A stretch of DNA of 7,455 nucleotides from an uncultured Acidimicrobiaceae bacterium (GTDB lineage: Bacteria > Actinomycetota > Acidimicrobiia > Spongiisociales > UBA5794). The DNA lies in NCBI GenBank assembly GCA_947258635.1, contig CAMYJM010000172.1:1-7455 (forward strand), written 5' to 3'. Under the pieces are notes generated by a model, which was given only the letters and a program-made list of their open reading frames with translations, did not search any database and was not told the origin of the DNA. A program made the translations under genes and the position numbers. Shown here piece after piece: positions 1 through 6,142 of the stretch. Each line of letters opens with the position of its first letter. Positions within the stretch are counted from its first letter, which is position 1.

Positions 1-579
1 CAACCCGCCTACCTGCCCATGGTCCATACCCATCATCTGTCGTTCGGTCTCCCAAAGCGGGCAATTCGATGTCGAGGCCGACGCAATATTCTGGCTCAGT
101 CGATCGGGAAAGAACTGGTCCAGCAGGAGAAGACCCACGTCGTGAAGCAGACCGGCCACGTACACATCATCTCTGCTGGTGGCGCCACGCAGGTCCACTC
201 GGCGGCTCAACAGCTGGGCCACCCTCCCCACCGCGGCCGAGTGATCCCAAAACTGTTTCAGGTCCAATCCGCCATCACGACCGGAGAACGACTTGACGAC
301 CGAAAGAACGACGCAAATGGCTCGAACCTCTCGGAGACCCACCCGTTGGACGGCCCCGATCACCGAGGTCACCTCGTCCCCTCGCCGATAGGCAGCGCTG
401 TTCGCCACTCGCAAGAGATTCGCTGTGATCACGGGATCTCTGTCGATGATCGCCGCAATCTTTCGGTCCCCCGCCATGTCATCGTCCAGAGCCGCGCGAA
501 GCTTCAGGACGATGTCCGGCAGCGTGGGGAGATCCGTTCGGTTCTGCAGCAACGCGTCGAGATCTTCGCTAAACGGCAT
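1..579 (-). CDS. HDOD-domain signalling protein (3' end beyond window)
   Basis: The minus strand is open from an ATG at 579-577 to the window edge, giving 193 residues with the C-terminus missing. The N-terminal half has the HDOD pattern: LPTLPDIV at residues 17-24, then a block with DPVITANLLRVANSA at 48-62, followed by a region of the type seen in metal-free HD output domains. An HD-like segment LLHDVGLL (144-151, H146-D147), an upstream WDHS (H113) and a downstream DHGQVGGL (186-193) complete the fold. HDOD proteins are cytoplasmic non-enzymatic relatives of HD phosphohydrolases; many act as adaptors in chemotaxis, c-di-GMP, motility or cell-cycle signalling. The start is supported by GGAGGG at 585-590, five bases before the ATG. 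Whether a GGDEF, EAL or receiver domain follows cannot be seen. Confidence in the family is high; the specific role is unknown. Confidence 0.85.
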   Translation of the reverse strand, partial: MPFSEDLDALLQNRTDLPTLPDIVLKLRAALDDDMAGDRKIAAIIDRDPVITANLLRVANSAAYRRGDEVTSVIGAVQRVGLREVRAICVVLSVVKSFSGRDGGLDLKQFWDHSAAVGRVAQLLSRRVDLRGATSRDDVYVAGLLHDVGLLLLDQFFPDRLSQNIASASTSNCPLWETERQMMGMDHGQVGGL

Positions 580-680
580 TCCAACCCTCCGTGAATACCA
601 CCCGACCACAATTGTCGACGAGATCGCCCTCATGCTGAAGACGAGGGCCGTCCAGGCCCACCCAGGAGCCGCTCATCAGA

Positions 681-750
681 CGTCGCGTCCGCGTTGCGAC
701 GCCGTGAACCGGCAGTGAATGGAGATATAACCCCGTCGCACGCTGCGACG
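681..750. repeat. Two related inverted repeats (CGTCGC / TGCGACG)
   Basis: CGTCGCA at 734-740 pairs perfectly with TGCGACG at 744-750 around a 3-base loop. A second copy of the arms lies 50 bases upstream: CGTCGC at 681-686 and GCGACG at 696-701, with an extra G-T pair possible. The pair sits in the 290-base gap between the divergent HDOD and lipoprotein genes, so it could be a duplicated operator or RNA hairpins in a leader. The arms are seen directly; the role is inferred. There is no T-tract, so it is not a standard terminator. The rest of the 580-869 gap holds no supported gene. Confidence 0.4.
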
Positions 751-806
751 AGCGGAGCGAGCGTGGCGGACTGGGATTCGGTCCGTCATTGGAGTCGCCT
801 TGGACG

Positions 807-826
807 GCTTGACGTTCGCTTGACGT
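807..826 (+). promoter_or_regulatory. Direct repeat GCTTGACGT with 11-base period upstream of lipoprotein gene
   Basis: GCTTGACGT occurs at 807-815 and again, identical, at 818-826, a period of 11 bases, about one helical turn. This is the geometry of tandem half-sites bound by dimeric regulators such as OmpR-type response regulators. It lies 44 bases before the GTG start at 870. Each copy contains TTGACG, a good -35 hexamer, but the best -10 at 17-base spacing from the first copy is GGATAC at 832-837, which is weak. It could therefore be a regulated promoter, an operator, or chance. Confidence 0.3.
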
Positions 827-869
827 CCCCGGGATACCGTTCTTCTGCACCCCGATTCAAGGAGACAAC

Positions 870-1256
870 GTGAAACGCGGACTGGCACCGCTCCTGCTGA
901 CCCTGTTGGCGGGCTGTGCCCCGATCATGGCCCCACGCTCTACAATACCCATCGGCGCCCGAGGTAGGATCGACATGGCAGCCATCCATGACCGGCCGGC
1001 CATGCACACGGACCGCCACCCCCTGCCCGTGCCTCTCCCCCAAAACGTCGGTAATCACGTCGAGGTCGAGCCGGTGAAGACATCATTACCGGTCGTCGCC
1101 TATTATGGATGGGGCGCGTGGCTCGGAATGCTGCCTTCCTACAGCGCACCGAACACTCCGATCCATGTCGACCCCGGGATCGCCGGCCCTGAGTGGTTTT
1201 GGTGGGTGGGGTACCAACTGCCGCCGCTTTGGCCGGTAACCGCTCTGTCGCGATAG
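870..1256 (+). CDS. Orphan secreted lipoprotein, 128 residues
   Basis: GTG start at 870 with GGAG at 861-864, five bases upstream; stop TAG at 1254-1256. Residues 1-15 form a short lipoprotein signal (positive MKR, then a Leu-rich core) ending in the lipobox L13-A14-G15-C16, so the mature protein should be lipid-anchored at Cys16. The remaining ~112 residues match no family I recognise. They are rich in Pro, Trp and Tyr: YYGWGAW (78-84), EWFWWVGYQ (108-116) and a final PPLWP. There is also a His-rich stretch around 40-63. The aromatic clusters suggest a small beta-rich or carbohydrate/peptidoglycan-contacting protein, which is only a guess. It is convergent with the amidohydrolase, with 15 bases between stops and no clear terminator. 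That it is coding rests on the good ribosome site and lipobox. Confidence 0.7.
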   Translation: MKRGLAPLLLTLLAGCAPIMAPRSTIPIGARGRIDMAAIHDRPAMHTDRHPLPVPLPQNVGNHVEVEPVKTSLPVVAYYGWGAWLGMLPSYSAPNTPIHVDPGIAGPEWFWWVGYQLPPLWPVTALSR

Positions 1257-1271
1257 CCGCCTCCGGCAGAC

Positions 1272-2957
1272 CTACCGCAACCGGGCCGGCCCCTTCAACA
1301 CCCGACCCGGTTTCTCCCCGGTGAGCGATCGGTTCTCGATCACCGGCACGCCGTTCACCAGCACGTGCCGCATCCCCACCGAGTACCGGTGGGGGTCGAT
1401 GTACGTCGCGAGATCCTGAATCGTCTCCGGATCGAAGACGACCACATCGGCCAGCATGCCTTCCCGCAGGAACCCGCGTTCACTCTGCCCGATCTGCTGC
1501 GCGGGCATCGACGTCATGCGACGAATCGCGTCTTCCAACGTGAGCACCTTGAGCTCCCGCACATACCGCGCGAGCACCCGCGGGAAGGCGCCGTAGCTCC
1601 GGGGATGGGGAAAGCCCTCTCCATACCCGACCGGGTCGCCGTCGGTCTGGAACATCGCCAACGGGTGTTTCATGATGCGCTGCACGTCGGCCTCGTCCAT
1701 GACGTGGTAGATGGCGCTGAACCCGCCGGCGAGTTGCAGCTCGATGCCCAATTGCACTCCGGTATCGACGGTATTGGGCATGCCGCGGTCGCGCGCGAGA
1801 TCGGCCATGGTTTTTCCGTCGTACCGCGGGTCGGAATACAATTGACGAAACTGAATGCGGCTCAAGTCGTCCCCGGCCCACTCCTCGCGAATCCGGTCGC
1901 GCATTCCCTCTTCCAATCGCGCACGGGTCTCCGGATCGTCGACCCGGGCCCGGAGCGAATCGATTCCTCCGGCGAGCGCCCAGGGAGGAAACAAGACCGT
2001 CGAACCCGTGCTCCCCGCGGTGTAGGGATAGAGATCGTGGGTGACGTCGAGTCCCGTGGCGCGCGCGGAGTCGATCATGGCCAACGTCCGCTCGCTCCAA
2101 CCGAACTGTCCCGGCCCCATGGCCTTGTGGTGCTGGATCTGCGCCGGGATGTCGGCTTCGCGCGCGATGCGAATCACTTCGGCCACCGCATCGATCAAAC
2201 CGCGCCCTTCGTCGCGCATGTGCGAGACGTAGATGCCCCCGTGCCGCGCGGCGACCTTGGCTAACTCGATGACCTCTTCGGTTTCGGCGTAGTTGGCGGG
2301 GACGTACAGCAACCCCGTGGACAACCCGATGGCACCCTGCTCCATGCTCTGCTCGACCAGCGACCGCATCTCGGCCAGCTCGTCGGCGGTGGGAGCGCGA
2401 TTCTCCGTGCCGAGCACTTGCCGGCGGGTCCAGGTGTGCCCGGCGAAGAACCCGACGTTGGGAGCCACGTCCAGCGACGCGGCGTACTCGTCCAGCGGCC
2501 ACGGCTGGTCGCCGCTGTGGAGGCTCGCGAGGATGGTGGTGATGCCCTGCCAGAGGAAGTTTTCGGCCAGCGGATACTCGTGAATCCGGGTCTGGATGTG
2601 CGCGTGGTTGTCGATGAAGCCCGGGGCCACCACGTGACCCTCGGCATCGAGCACCTTGACGGCATCATCGCCGGCAATGCCCGCCGGATCGATGCGCACG
2701 ATGCGATCGCCGCGGATGGCGACATCGGCGCGCACACCGGGCGCCCCCGAGCCGTCCACCACGGTCCCCCCGGCAATCACCAGGTCGTACGGGACGACCT
2801 CCGGCGCCGGCTGGCATGCCGCGGCGAAGAGGACAACGCAGAACGAGGCAACGAGAAGCTCCGTGGGACGCAGCATGGGCCGGCCATTGGACGGGGTCGG
2901 GGCAAACATGAACTCCGATTCGAGCGGCGGCCAGGGTCTCCGGCTCCCTAGCAACAC
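1272..2957 (-). CDS. Exported N-acyl-D-amino-acid deacylase (D-aminoacylase)-family amidohydrolase
   Basis: The gene encodes 561 residues from the GTG at 2957, of the length usual for this family plus a signal. Members hydrolyse N-acyl-D-amino acids or related cyclic amides at a zinc centre. Visible landmarks (numbered from GTG 2957): beta-sandwich start YDLVIAGGTVVDGSG (57-71), metal-binding GFIDNHAH (113-120; H118, H120), SHMRDEG (245-251), HHKAMG (276-281), TDGD with the catalytic/metal Asp (438-441), HPRSYGAFPR (451-460), and the C-terminal ADVVVFDP and TGEKPGRVLKG that close the sandwich. The usual bridging-Cys segment after GITT reads ILASLHSGD here, without Cys. Start is ambiguous: GTG 2957 has GGAGG seven bases upstream, but Met28 (2876) begins a classic lipoprotein signal ending in AAAC (Cys48), and Met17 (2909) has GGAG only three bases away. 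Either way the enzyme appears to be lipid-anchored outside the cytoplasm. The gene is divergent from the 3043 operon. Substrate cannot be told from sequence. Confidence 0.9.
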   Translation of the reverse strand: MLLGSRRPWPPLESEFMFAPTPSNGRPMLRPTELLVASFCVVLFAAACQPAPEVVPYDLVIAGGTVVDGSGAPGVRADVAIRGDRIVRIDPAGIAGDDAVKVLDAEGHVVAPGFIDNHAHIQTRIHEYPLAENFLWQGITTILASLHSGDQPWPLDEYAASLDVAPNVGFFAGHTWTRRQVLGTENRAPTADELAEMRSLVEQSMEQGAIGLSTGLLYVPANYAETEEVIELAKVAARHGGIYVSHMRDEGRGLIDAVAEVIRIAREADIPAQIQHHKAMGPGQFGWSERTLAMIDSARATGLDVTHDLYPYTAGSTGSTVLFPPWALAGGIDSLRARVDDPETRARLEEGMRDRIREEWAGDDLSRIQFRQLYSDPRYDGKTMADLARDRGMPNTVDTGVQLGIELQLAGGFSAIYHVMDEADVQRIMKHPLAMFQTDGDPVGYGEGFPHPRSYGAFPRVLARYVRELKVLTLEDAIRRMTSMPAQQIGQSERGFLREGMLADVVVFDPETIQDLATYIDPHRYSVGMRHVLVNGVPVIENRSLTGEKPGRVLKGPARLR

Positions 2958-2964
2958 CCTTCAC

Positions 2965-2969
2965 CCTCC
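2965..2969 (-). promoter_or_regulatory. Ribosome binding site for the GTG 2957 start of the amidohydrolase
   Basis: On the minus strand GGAGG at 2969-2965 stands seven bases before GTG at 2957-2955. It is the best ribosome site near this gene and argues for the longer start, although the lipoprotein signal only begins at Met28 (2876-2874), which has no ribosome site of its own. I leave the start open. The shared 85-base divergent region (2958-3042) must hold promoters for both directions, but no convincing -35/-10 pair is visible. Confidence 0.45.
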
Positions 2970-3042
2970 GGTATTCTTGCATTCGAGACTCGTGCGACGC
3001 AGAGGCGTATCGCGGGTCCGATGACGACCTGAAGGAGCGTAG

Positions 3043-3243
3043 GTGTTCACATCGAGAACGTCACCACCGGGGCAGGACCGATTCCTTTGGGTCAAGGGGA
3101 TCTTGTTTCTGATCGGGATCGGGCTGCTGCTGGCCGGAATCCGCCTGGAGCAATCGTGGCTCGTGTGGTCGGCCATCGCGGTTCTCGGTATCGCGTTCGC
3201 ATTCCGGTTCTTTTCCAAGAATGAAGACAATCGTGCGGAGTGA
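3043..3243 (+). CDS. Small two-helix membrane protein, 66 residues
   Basis: GTG start at 3043 with AAGGAG ending about five bases upstream; stop TGA at 3241-3243. The protein has a short polar N-terminus (1-15), a first hydrophobic helix around 16-33 (VKGILFLIGIGLLLAGI), a short loop with R34-L-E-Q, a second helix around 39-57, and a charged C-terminus KNEDNRAE. It has no recognisable family. It lies three bases upstream of the deacetylase gene, whose ribosome site (GGAG at 3237-3240) is inside this gene's last codons, so the two are almost certainly cotranscribed and possibly translationally coupled. A helper or anchor role for the deacetylase is possible but is inferred only from position. 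Confidence 0.75.
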   Translation: MFTSRTSPPGQDRFLWVKGILFLIGIGLLLAGIRLEQSWLVWSAIAVLGIAFAFRFFSKNEDNRAE

Positions 3244-3246
3244 GTC

Positions 3247-4212
3247 ATGAATCGAAAGCTTGCAATGACCCTGGCCGCCGTGATCGGCGGCGCGTGCGCG
3301 GCGGAATCTCAATCCGACGCGGCGGAGGTCGAGCCCGGGTGGCGATGGACCGACGAGCGCGTGACGGAGACCGTCAACGAGGTGCGCGCGGGGCGGAGTC
3401 TCCAACCGCAGAGCTGGCCCAACGGGGCTCGAGTCGCCGTGTTGCTCTCGTTCGACGTCGACAACGAGACGATCGCGCTGCGGTACGGCGAACCCACCAT
3501 CAGCACGTTGTCGCAGGGGGAGTACGGCGCACGGGTCGCGTTGCAGAGGGTCGTGGATGCGCTGGATCGTTACGAGATACCAGCGTCGTTCTTCATTCCC
3601 GCGGTGAGCCTCCGGCTCAATCCCCACCAGGCCGACGTCATCCGCCAATCGGGCCGGCACGAGTTCGCCGTGCACGGGTGGATTCACGAGCTGAACTCCT
3701 CGCTCGGGTACGACGAGGAGCGGGCCCTCCTCGTTCGAGCCATGAACTACCTGGAAGAAGTGACGGGCGAGCGGCCCGTGGGGTACCGCGCGCCGTCGTG
3801 GAATTTCAGTCCCAACACGCTGCGGATCATCCGCGAGCTGGACTTTCTCTACGACAGCTCCCTGATGGCCGACGACCGCCCCTACGAGATCCTCGCCAAC
3901 GGAGAGCCGACGGGCATCGTTGAACTCCCCGTCGAGTGGATCCTGGACGACGCGCCCGTGGTGAACCCTCGCGGCGCCAGCTACAGCGCGCCCCGCGATG
4001 TGTTGCAGGTGTACATCGATGAGTTCGACCGAGCGTACGAAGAGGGCACGATGTTTCTGCTCACGATGCACCCGCACTACATCGGGCACCGGTCCCGGAT
4101 GGTGATCCTGGAGGGCCTGATCGATCACATCCGCCAGAAGCCTGGCGTGTGGTTTGCAACGCATCGGGCCGCCGCGGAGTACGCGAAACAACAATCGGGA
4201 ATGACGGATTGA
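3247..4212 (+). CDS. Exported NodB-type polysaccharide/peptidoglycan deacetylase
   Basis: 321 residues from ATG 3247 to TGA ending at 4212. The enzyme belongs to the NodB-homology family (carbohydrate esterase 4), which removes N-acetyl groups from peptidoglycan or other polysaccharides using one metal ion. Motifs: SFDVDNET (68-75; D70 catalytic base and D72 metal ligand), HGWIH (143-147; the H-x3-H metal pair H143 and H147), YRAPSW (180-185; R181), and the C-terminal LLTMHPHYIGHRSR (271-284). The last motif and the FDVD form resemble the Helicobacter pylori PgdA-like/allantoinase-like branch, so the substrate may be peptidoglycan or a small N-acyl compound. Residues 1-17 form a signal peptide with Cys17 after GGA, a poor lipobox, so either cleavage by signal peptidase I or lipidation is possible. 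It is the second gene of an operon with the 66-residue membrane protein and divergent from the D-aminoacylase-like gene, which suggests linked work on envelope amides. Confidence 0.9.
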   Translation: MNRKLAMTLAAVIGGACAAESQSDAAEVEPGWRWTDERVTETVNEVRAGRSLQPQSWPNGARVAVLLSFDVDNETIALRYGEPTISTLSQGEYGARVALQRVVDALDRYEIPASFFIPAVSLRLNPHQADVIRQSGRHEFAVHGWIHELNSSLGYDEERALLVRAMNYLEEVTGERPVGYRAPSWNFSPNTLRIIRELDFLYDSSLMADDRPYEILANGEPTGIVELPVEWILDDAPVVNPRGASYSAPRDVLQVYIDEFDRAYEEGTMFLLTMHPHYIGHRSRMVILEGLIDHIRQKPGVWFATHRAAAEYAKQQSGMTD

Positions 4213-4330
4213 GCGAACTCACGGTTGGCGGACGCGGCGGGGTCTCCTTAGCTTCTCTCAAAGGCCACGGCGTCGTGCGGCCGCCACGCGCCTTCGGGCC
4301 GAGTCCGCTGTCGGACCATGATTGGCACCT

Positions 4331-5293
4331 ATGAGCGAACCTGACGTCTCCGAGCCCGGGCTTCCAATAGAGATCCGCATTTCCGGCCAAGCCGGATCGT
4401 GGACCTTCGACGATTCGTTTCTGATCGGTCGGGGCCGGGAGTGCGCGGTGGTCGTCGAGGGCGAGTCGGTGAGCGACCGGCATGTCGAGATCAGCCGCGA
4501 GGGTAACAAGTGGTGGGTCCAGGATCTCGGCAGCACCAACGGCACGTTCATCGGGGCCAACCGCATCGATCGCTTCGAACTCACGGAAACGACGGCGATA
4601 CGATTGGGGTTCGATGGACCGACCGTCGTGCTCACCGTCCATACCGGACCGGGCCGGCGTCCTACCACCGCGCTCCATCCCACCAAAGAGCAGATTTACG
4701 ATCGCTACCTGAGTGACAAGCCCCCCGCACGCATGGGCAAGCACACGGCCATGTTCCGGGCGGTGCTCCAGCGTACGCAGGTGCGACGGCTCGCAAAGTA
4801 CCGCATCGCGCTTACCGCTCTCGTGGTGCTCGCCGCGGCCATCGCGGCGCTTGCCTATCGACAGCAACAGATGATCGAGCGCCAGCGCGCCGCCGCCGCC
4901 GAGCTGTTTTACGCCATGAAATCGATCGAGGTCGAGCTGGCGCGGGTTCAGCGCGAGAGCGGTGGCGCCTCGACGCCGGGGCAAGGAGAAGAACGACAGG
5001 ACCTGCAACAGCGGTATCAGGATGTCGTCGAGGAGTTGGGAATCTACAGCGACCGAACGCCGGAAGAGGTGCGGATCATCTACCGCGTCGTGTCCCGCTT
5101 CGGGGAATCGGAAGTCAACGTTCCCCAGGAATTCGTCGACGAGAAAGTCTCATGGGTGCATGTCGATCTGAGTGCATGCAGCAGGAAAGGCGGTCTCGCA
5201 CACATACCAACGGAGATTACCGGGTTCGGCGTCAGGTTTTCGATGAACCTGGTTATCGACAAGGACATTATCGGCATTGCGCGGCGAAAGTGA
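4331..5293 (+). CDS. FHA-domain membrane protein with foreign C-terminus (truncated FHA-transglycosylase-like gene)
   Basis: Read as 320 residues from ATG 4331; a TTG at 4322 in the same frame would add three. No Shine-Dalgarno precedes either. Residues 12-104 are a canonical FHA domain that binds phosphothreonine peptides: IGRGREC (32-38), VSDRHVEI (47-54; invariant Arg50/His51) and DLGSTNGTFI (65-74). A linker is followed by one membrane helix at about 157-176 and a coiled coil with AELFYAMKSIE (190-200). Residues 230-271, with PEEVRIIYRVVSRFGESEVNVPQEFV, match my recollection of proteins that carry FHA, a membrane helix and a periplasmic lytic transglycosylase domain. At about residue 272 (position 5146) the family pattern stops: no transglycosylase catalytic Glu or GMWQF-type motif follows. 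Instead, 48 residues of M17 aminopeptidase-like sequence run to the stop. The product as drawn is probably not a natural protein; the first ~272 residues are solid. Confidence 0.75.
   Translation: MSEPDVSEPGLPIEIRISGQAGSWTFDDSFLIGRGRECAVVVEGESVSDRHVEISREGNKWWVQDLGSTNGTFIGANRIDRFELTETTAIRLGFDGPTVVLTVHTGPGRRPTTALHPTKEQIYDRYLSDKPPARMGKHTAMFRAVLQRTQVRRLAKYRIALTALVVLAAAIAALAYRQQQMIERQRAAAAELFYAMKSIEVELARVQRESGGASTPGQGEERQDLQQRYQDVVEELGIYSDRTPEEVRIIYRVVSRFGESEVNVPQEFVDEKVSWVHVDLSACSRKGGLAHIPTEITGFGVRFSMNLVIDKDIIGIARRK
5147..5293 (+). pseudogene. C-terminal fragment of an M17 leucyl aminopeptidase-like gene
   Basis: In the same frame as the FHA gene, but not part of it, the sequence reads SWVHVDL, then SACSRKGGLAHIPTEITGFG, then VRFSMNL and a short tail ending IARRK. 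The HVDLSA and TGFGVR pieces match my recollection of the final strand and helix of M17 (leucyl aminopeptidase-family) enzymes, where W-x-H-x-D is common to the family. M17 enzymes are cytoplasmic dizinc exopeptidases; none of the metal-binding part is present here. RNase T begins 12 bases after its stop, so the two were probably neighbours in one operon in the source genome. The family call comes from memory and could be tested by a profile search. Confidence 0.55.
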
Positions 5294-5305
5294 GCGCGGC
5301 ATAAC

Positions 5306-5929
5306 GTGACCAAGCCTTTCTCTATAGCGGATCGCTTCCGCGGATTTCTTCCCGTTGTCGTCGACGTCGAAACCGGGGGCTTCAACTGCAAGACCGACGC
5401 ATTGCTGGAGATTGCAGCGGTACTCCTCCAGGCGCACGACGACGGAACGCTGATCCGTGGCGAGACCATTCGCTATCACGTAAAGCCATTCGAAGGCGCC
5501 AATCTCGAGCCCGCGTCACTCGCGGTCAACGGCATAGATCCGGATCATCCGCTCCGCCCTGCAATTGATGAAAAAGAAGCGCTGCAAAAAATATTCCGGG
5601 AAGTCAGGCACGCAATCAGGGAAGTCGGATGCACGCGCGCAATTCTTGTCGGACACAATGCATCTTTCGACTTGGGCTTCCTTAACGAGGCGATCTTGCG
5701 AAGCTCGATCAAACGCAATCCGTTTCATCCGTTTTCGAGTTTCGATACCGCCACCCTATGCGGAGTAGCGTACGGTCAGACCGTGCTGGCGCGCGCGGTA
5801 CAGGCGGCCGGCATGCCCTGGGACGAGGAATCCGCCCACTCGGCCGCTTATGATGCCGAGGTGACTGCAGACGTATTCTGCGACGTTGTTAACCGGTTCC
5901 GGCCGGTCTTCGATTCCGTGCGCGCCTGA
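5306..5929 (+). CDS. rnt: Ribonuclease T
   Basis: 207 residues from GTG 5306, close to the 215 of Escherichia coli RNase T. It is a DEDDh 3'-5' exoribonuclease that trims the CCA end of tRNA and matures 5S, 23S and small stable RNAs, acting as a homodimer. All catalytic signatures are present: VVVDVETGGF (17-26; D20, E22), VGHNASFDLGFL (115-126; D122), and AHSAAYDAEVTA (177-188; H178, D183). The N-terminal DRFRGFLPVVVDVETGGFN is highly typical. The ribosome site is poor (GTGAGCG about 10 bases upstream), which fits translational coupling to the upstream frame ending at 5293. The family is largely limited to Gammaproteobacteria, so this gene is the main evidence that the middle segment has a different origin from the GC-rich left part. 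Identification is very secure. Confidence 0.96.
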   Translation: MTKPFSIADRFRGFLPVVVDVETGGFNCKTDALLEIAAVLLQAHDDGTLIRGETIRYHVKPFEGANLEPASLAVNGIDPDHPLRPAIDEKEALQKIFREVRHAIREVGCTRAILVGHNASFDLGFLNEAILRSSIKRNPFHPFSSFDTATLCGVAYGQTVLARAVQAAGMPWDEESAHSAAYDAEVTADVFCDVVNRFRPVFDSVRA

Positions 5930-5939
5930 AGGAGGCGCG
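5921..5939 (+). terminator. Hairpin overlapping the rnt stop codon
   Basis: CGCGCCT (5921-5927) pairs perfectly with AGGCGCG (5933-5939) around the 5-base loop GAAGG; the loop side holds the TGA stop (5927-5929). It is GC-rich and placed where a terminator would be expected, between two convergent genes. No T-run follows (the next bases are GCCATCG), so it may only stabilise the mRNA end. A second perfect hairpin, CGGGC-GGTT-GCCCG at 6003-6016, lies just past the other gene's stop. Confidence 0.25.
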
Positions 5940-6016
5940 GCCATCGTAGCAATCGCTGCGCGAGCTGCCTGCCACGCTGCCGGTTTGGGCAAATCCTCTG
6001 CCCGGGCGGTTGCCCG

Positions 6017-6142
6017 TTACGCGCCTTCGTTCAGGCCCGACTTTGCAGCCAAATGCCGCTGTTTCAGGTTGATTGGAATCGGCATCGATTTCGTCGTCGG
6101 CACCGAGGTGGGACGGCCGATGAAGTAGCCCTGCGCGACAGC
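6017..6142 (-). pseudogene. Detached EAL C-terminus of the GGDEF/EAL gene, in another frame
   Basis: On the minus strand, in a different frame from the main GGDEF/EAL reading, GCT at 6142 begins AVAQGYFIGRPTSVP and continues about 26 further residues to a TAA at 6019-6017. AQGYFIGRP is the conserved last strand of EAL domains; its Gln is a conserved active-site residue. In complete EAL domains about 35 residues separate the MV..SI helix from this motif, but here they directly abut at about 6142-6144. A loss of roughly 100 bases that is not a multiple of three therefore explains both the gap and the frame change. The true stop of the ancestral gene is 6017, leaving 87 bases to the rnt stop. 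Confidence 0.8.

Noticed and set aside
19..594. Long plus-strand open frame opposite the HDOD gene
   Set aside because: It is the antisense of a minus-strand reading with clear HDOD motifs and a GGAGGG ribosome site; its own product has no domain pattern.
726..731. TATAAC as a -10 promoter element
   Set aside because: There is no -35 hexamer at 15-19 bases (TTGCGA is 26 bases away) and no extended TG, so it is noted only in relation to the inverted repeat.
1365..2264. A 299-codon plus-strand frame and a 340-codon minus-strand frame (1480-2502) over the amidohydrolase
   Set aside because: Both are shadow frames of high-GC DNA. Their translations are Arg/Ala-rich without motifs, whereas the third frame is a well-conserved amidohydrolase.
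3061..4194. A 377-codon minus-strand frame over the deacetylase operon
   Set aside because: It is the antisense of a gene with all NodB motifs in place and would span two real genes.
4303..4316. GTCCG-CTGT-CGGAC hairpin just before the FHA gene, as a regulatory structure
   Set aside because: Five-base stems are common by chance in GC-rich DNA, and no ribosome site or known riboswitch feature accompanies it.
4061..5008. A 315-codon minus-strand frame over the FHA gene
   Set aside because: It opposes a textbook FHA domain and shows no conserved features.
6003..6016. CGGGC-GGTT-GCCCG hairpin as terminator of the GGDEF/EAL gene
   Set aside because: It is a perfect 5-base stem in the right place, but no T-run follows on either strand, so intrinsic termination is not supported.
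5886..6128. Possible small plus-strand gene between rnt and the GGDEF/EAL gene
   Set aside because: It overlaps the end of rnt and the detached EAL tail in antisense, and has no ribosome site or recognisable domain.
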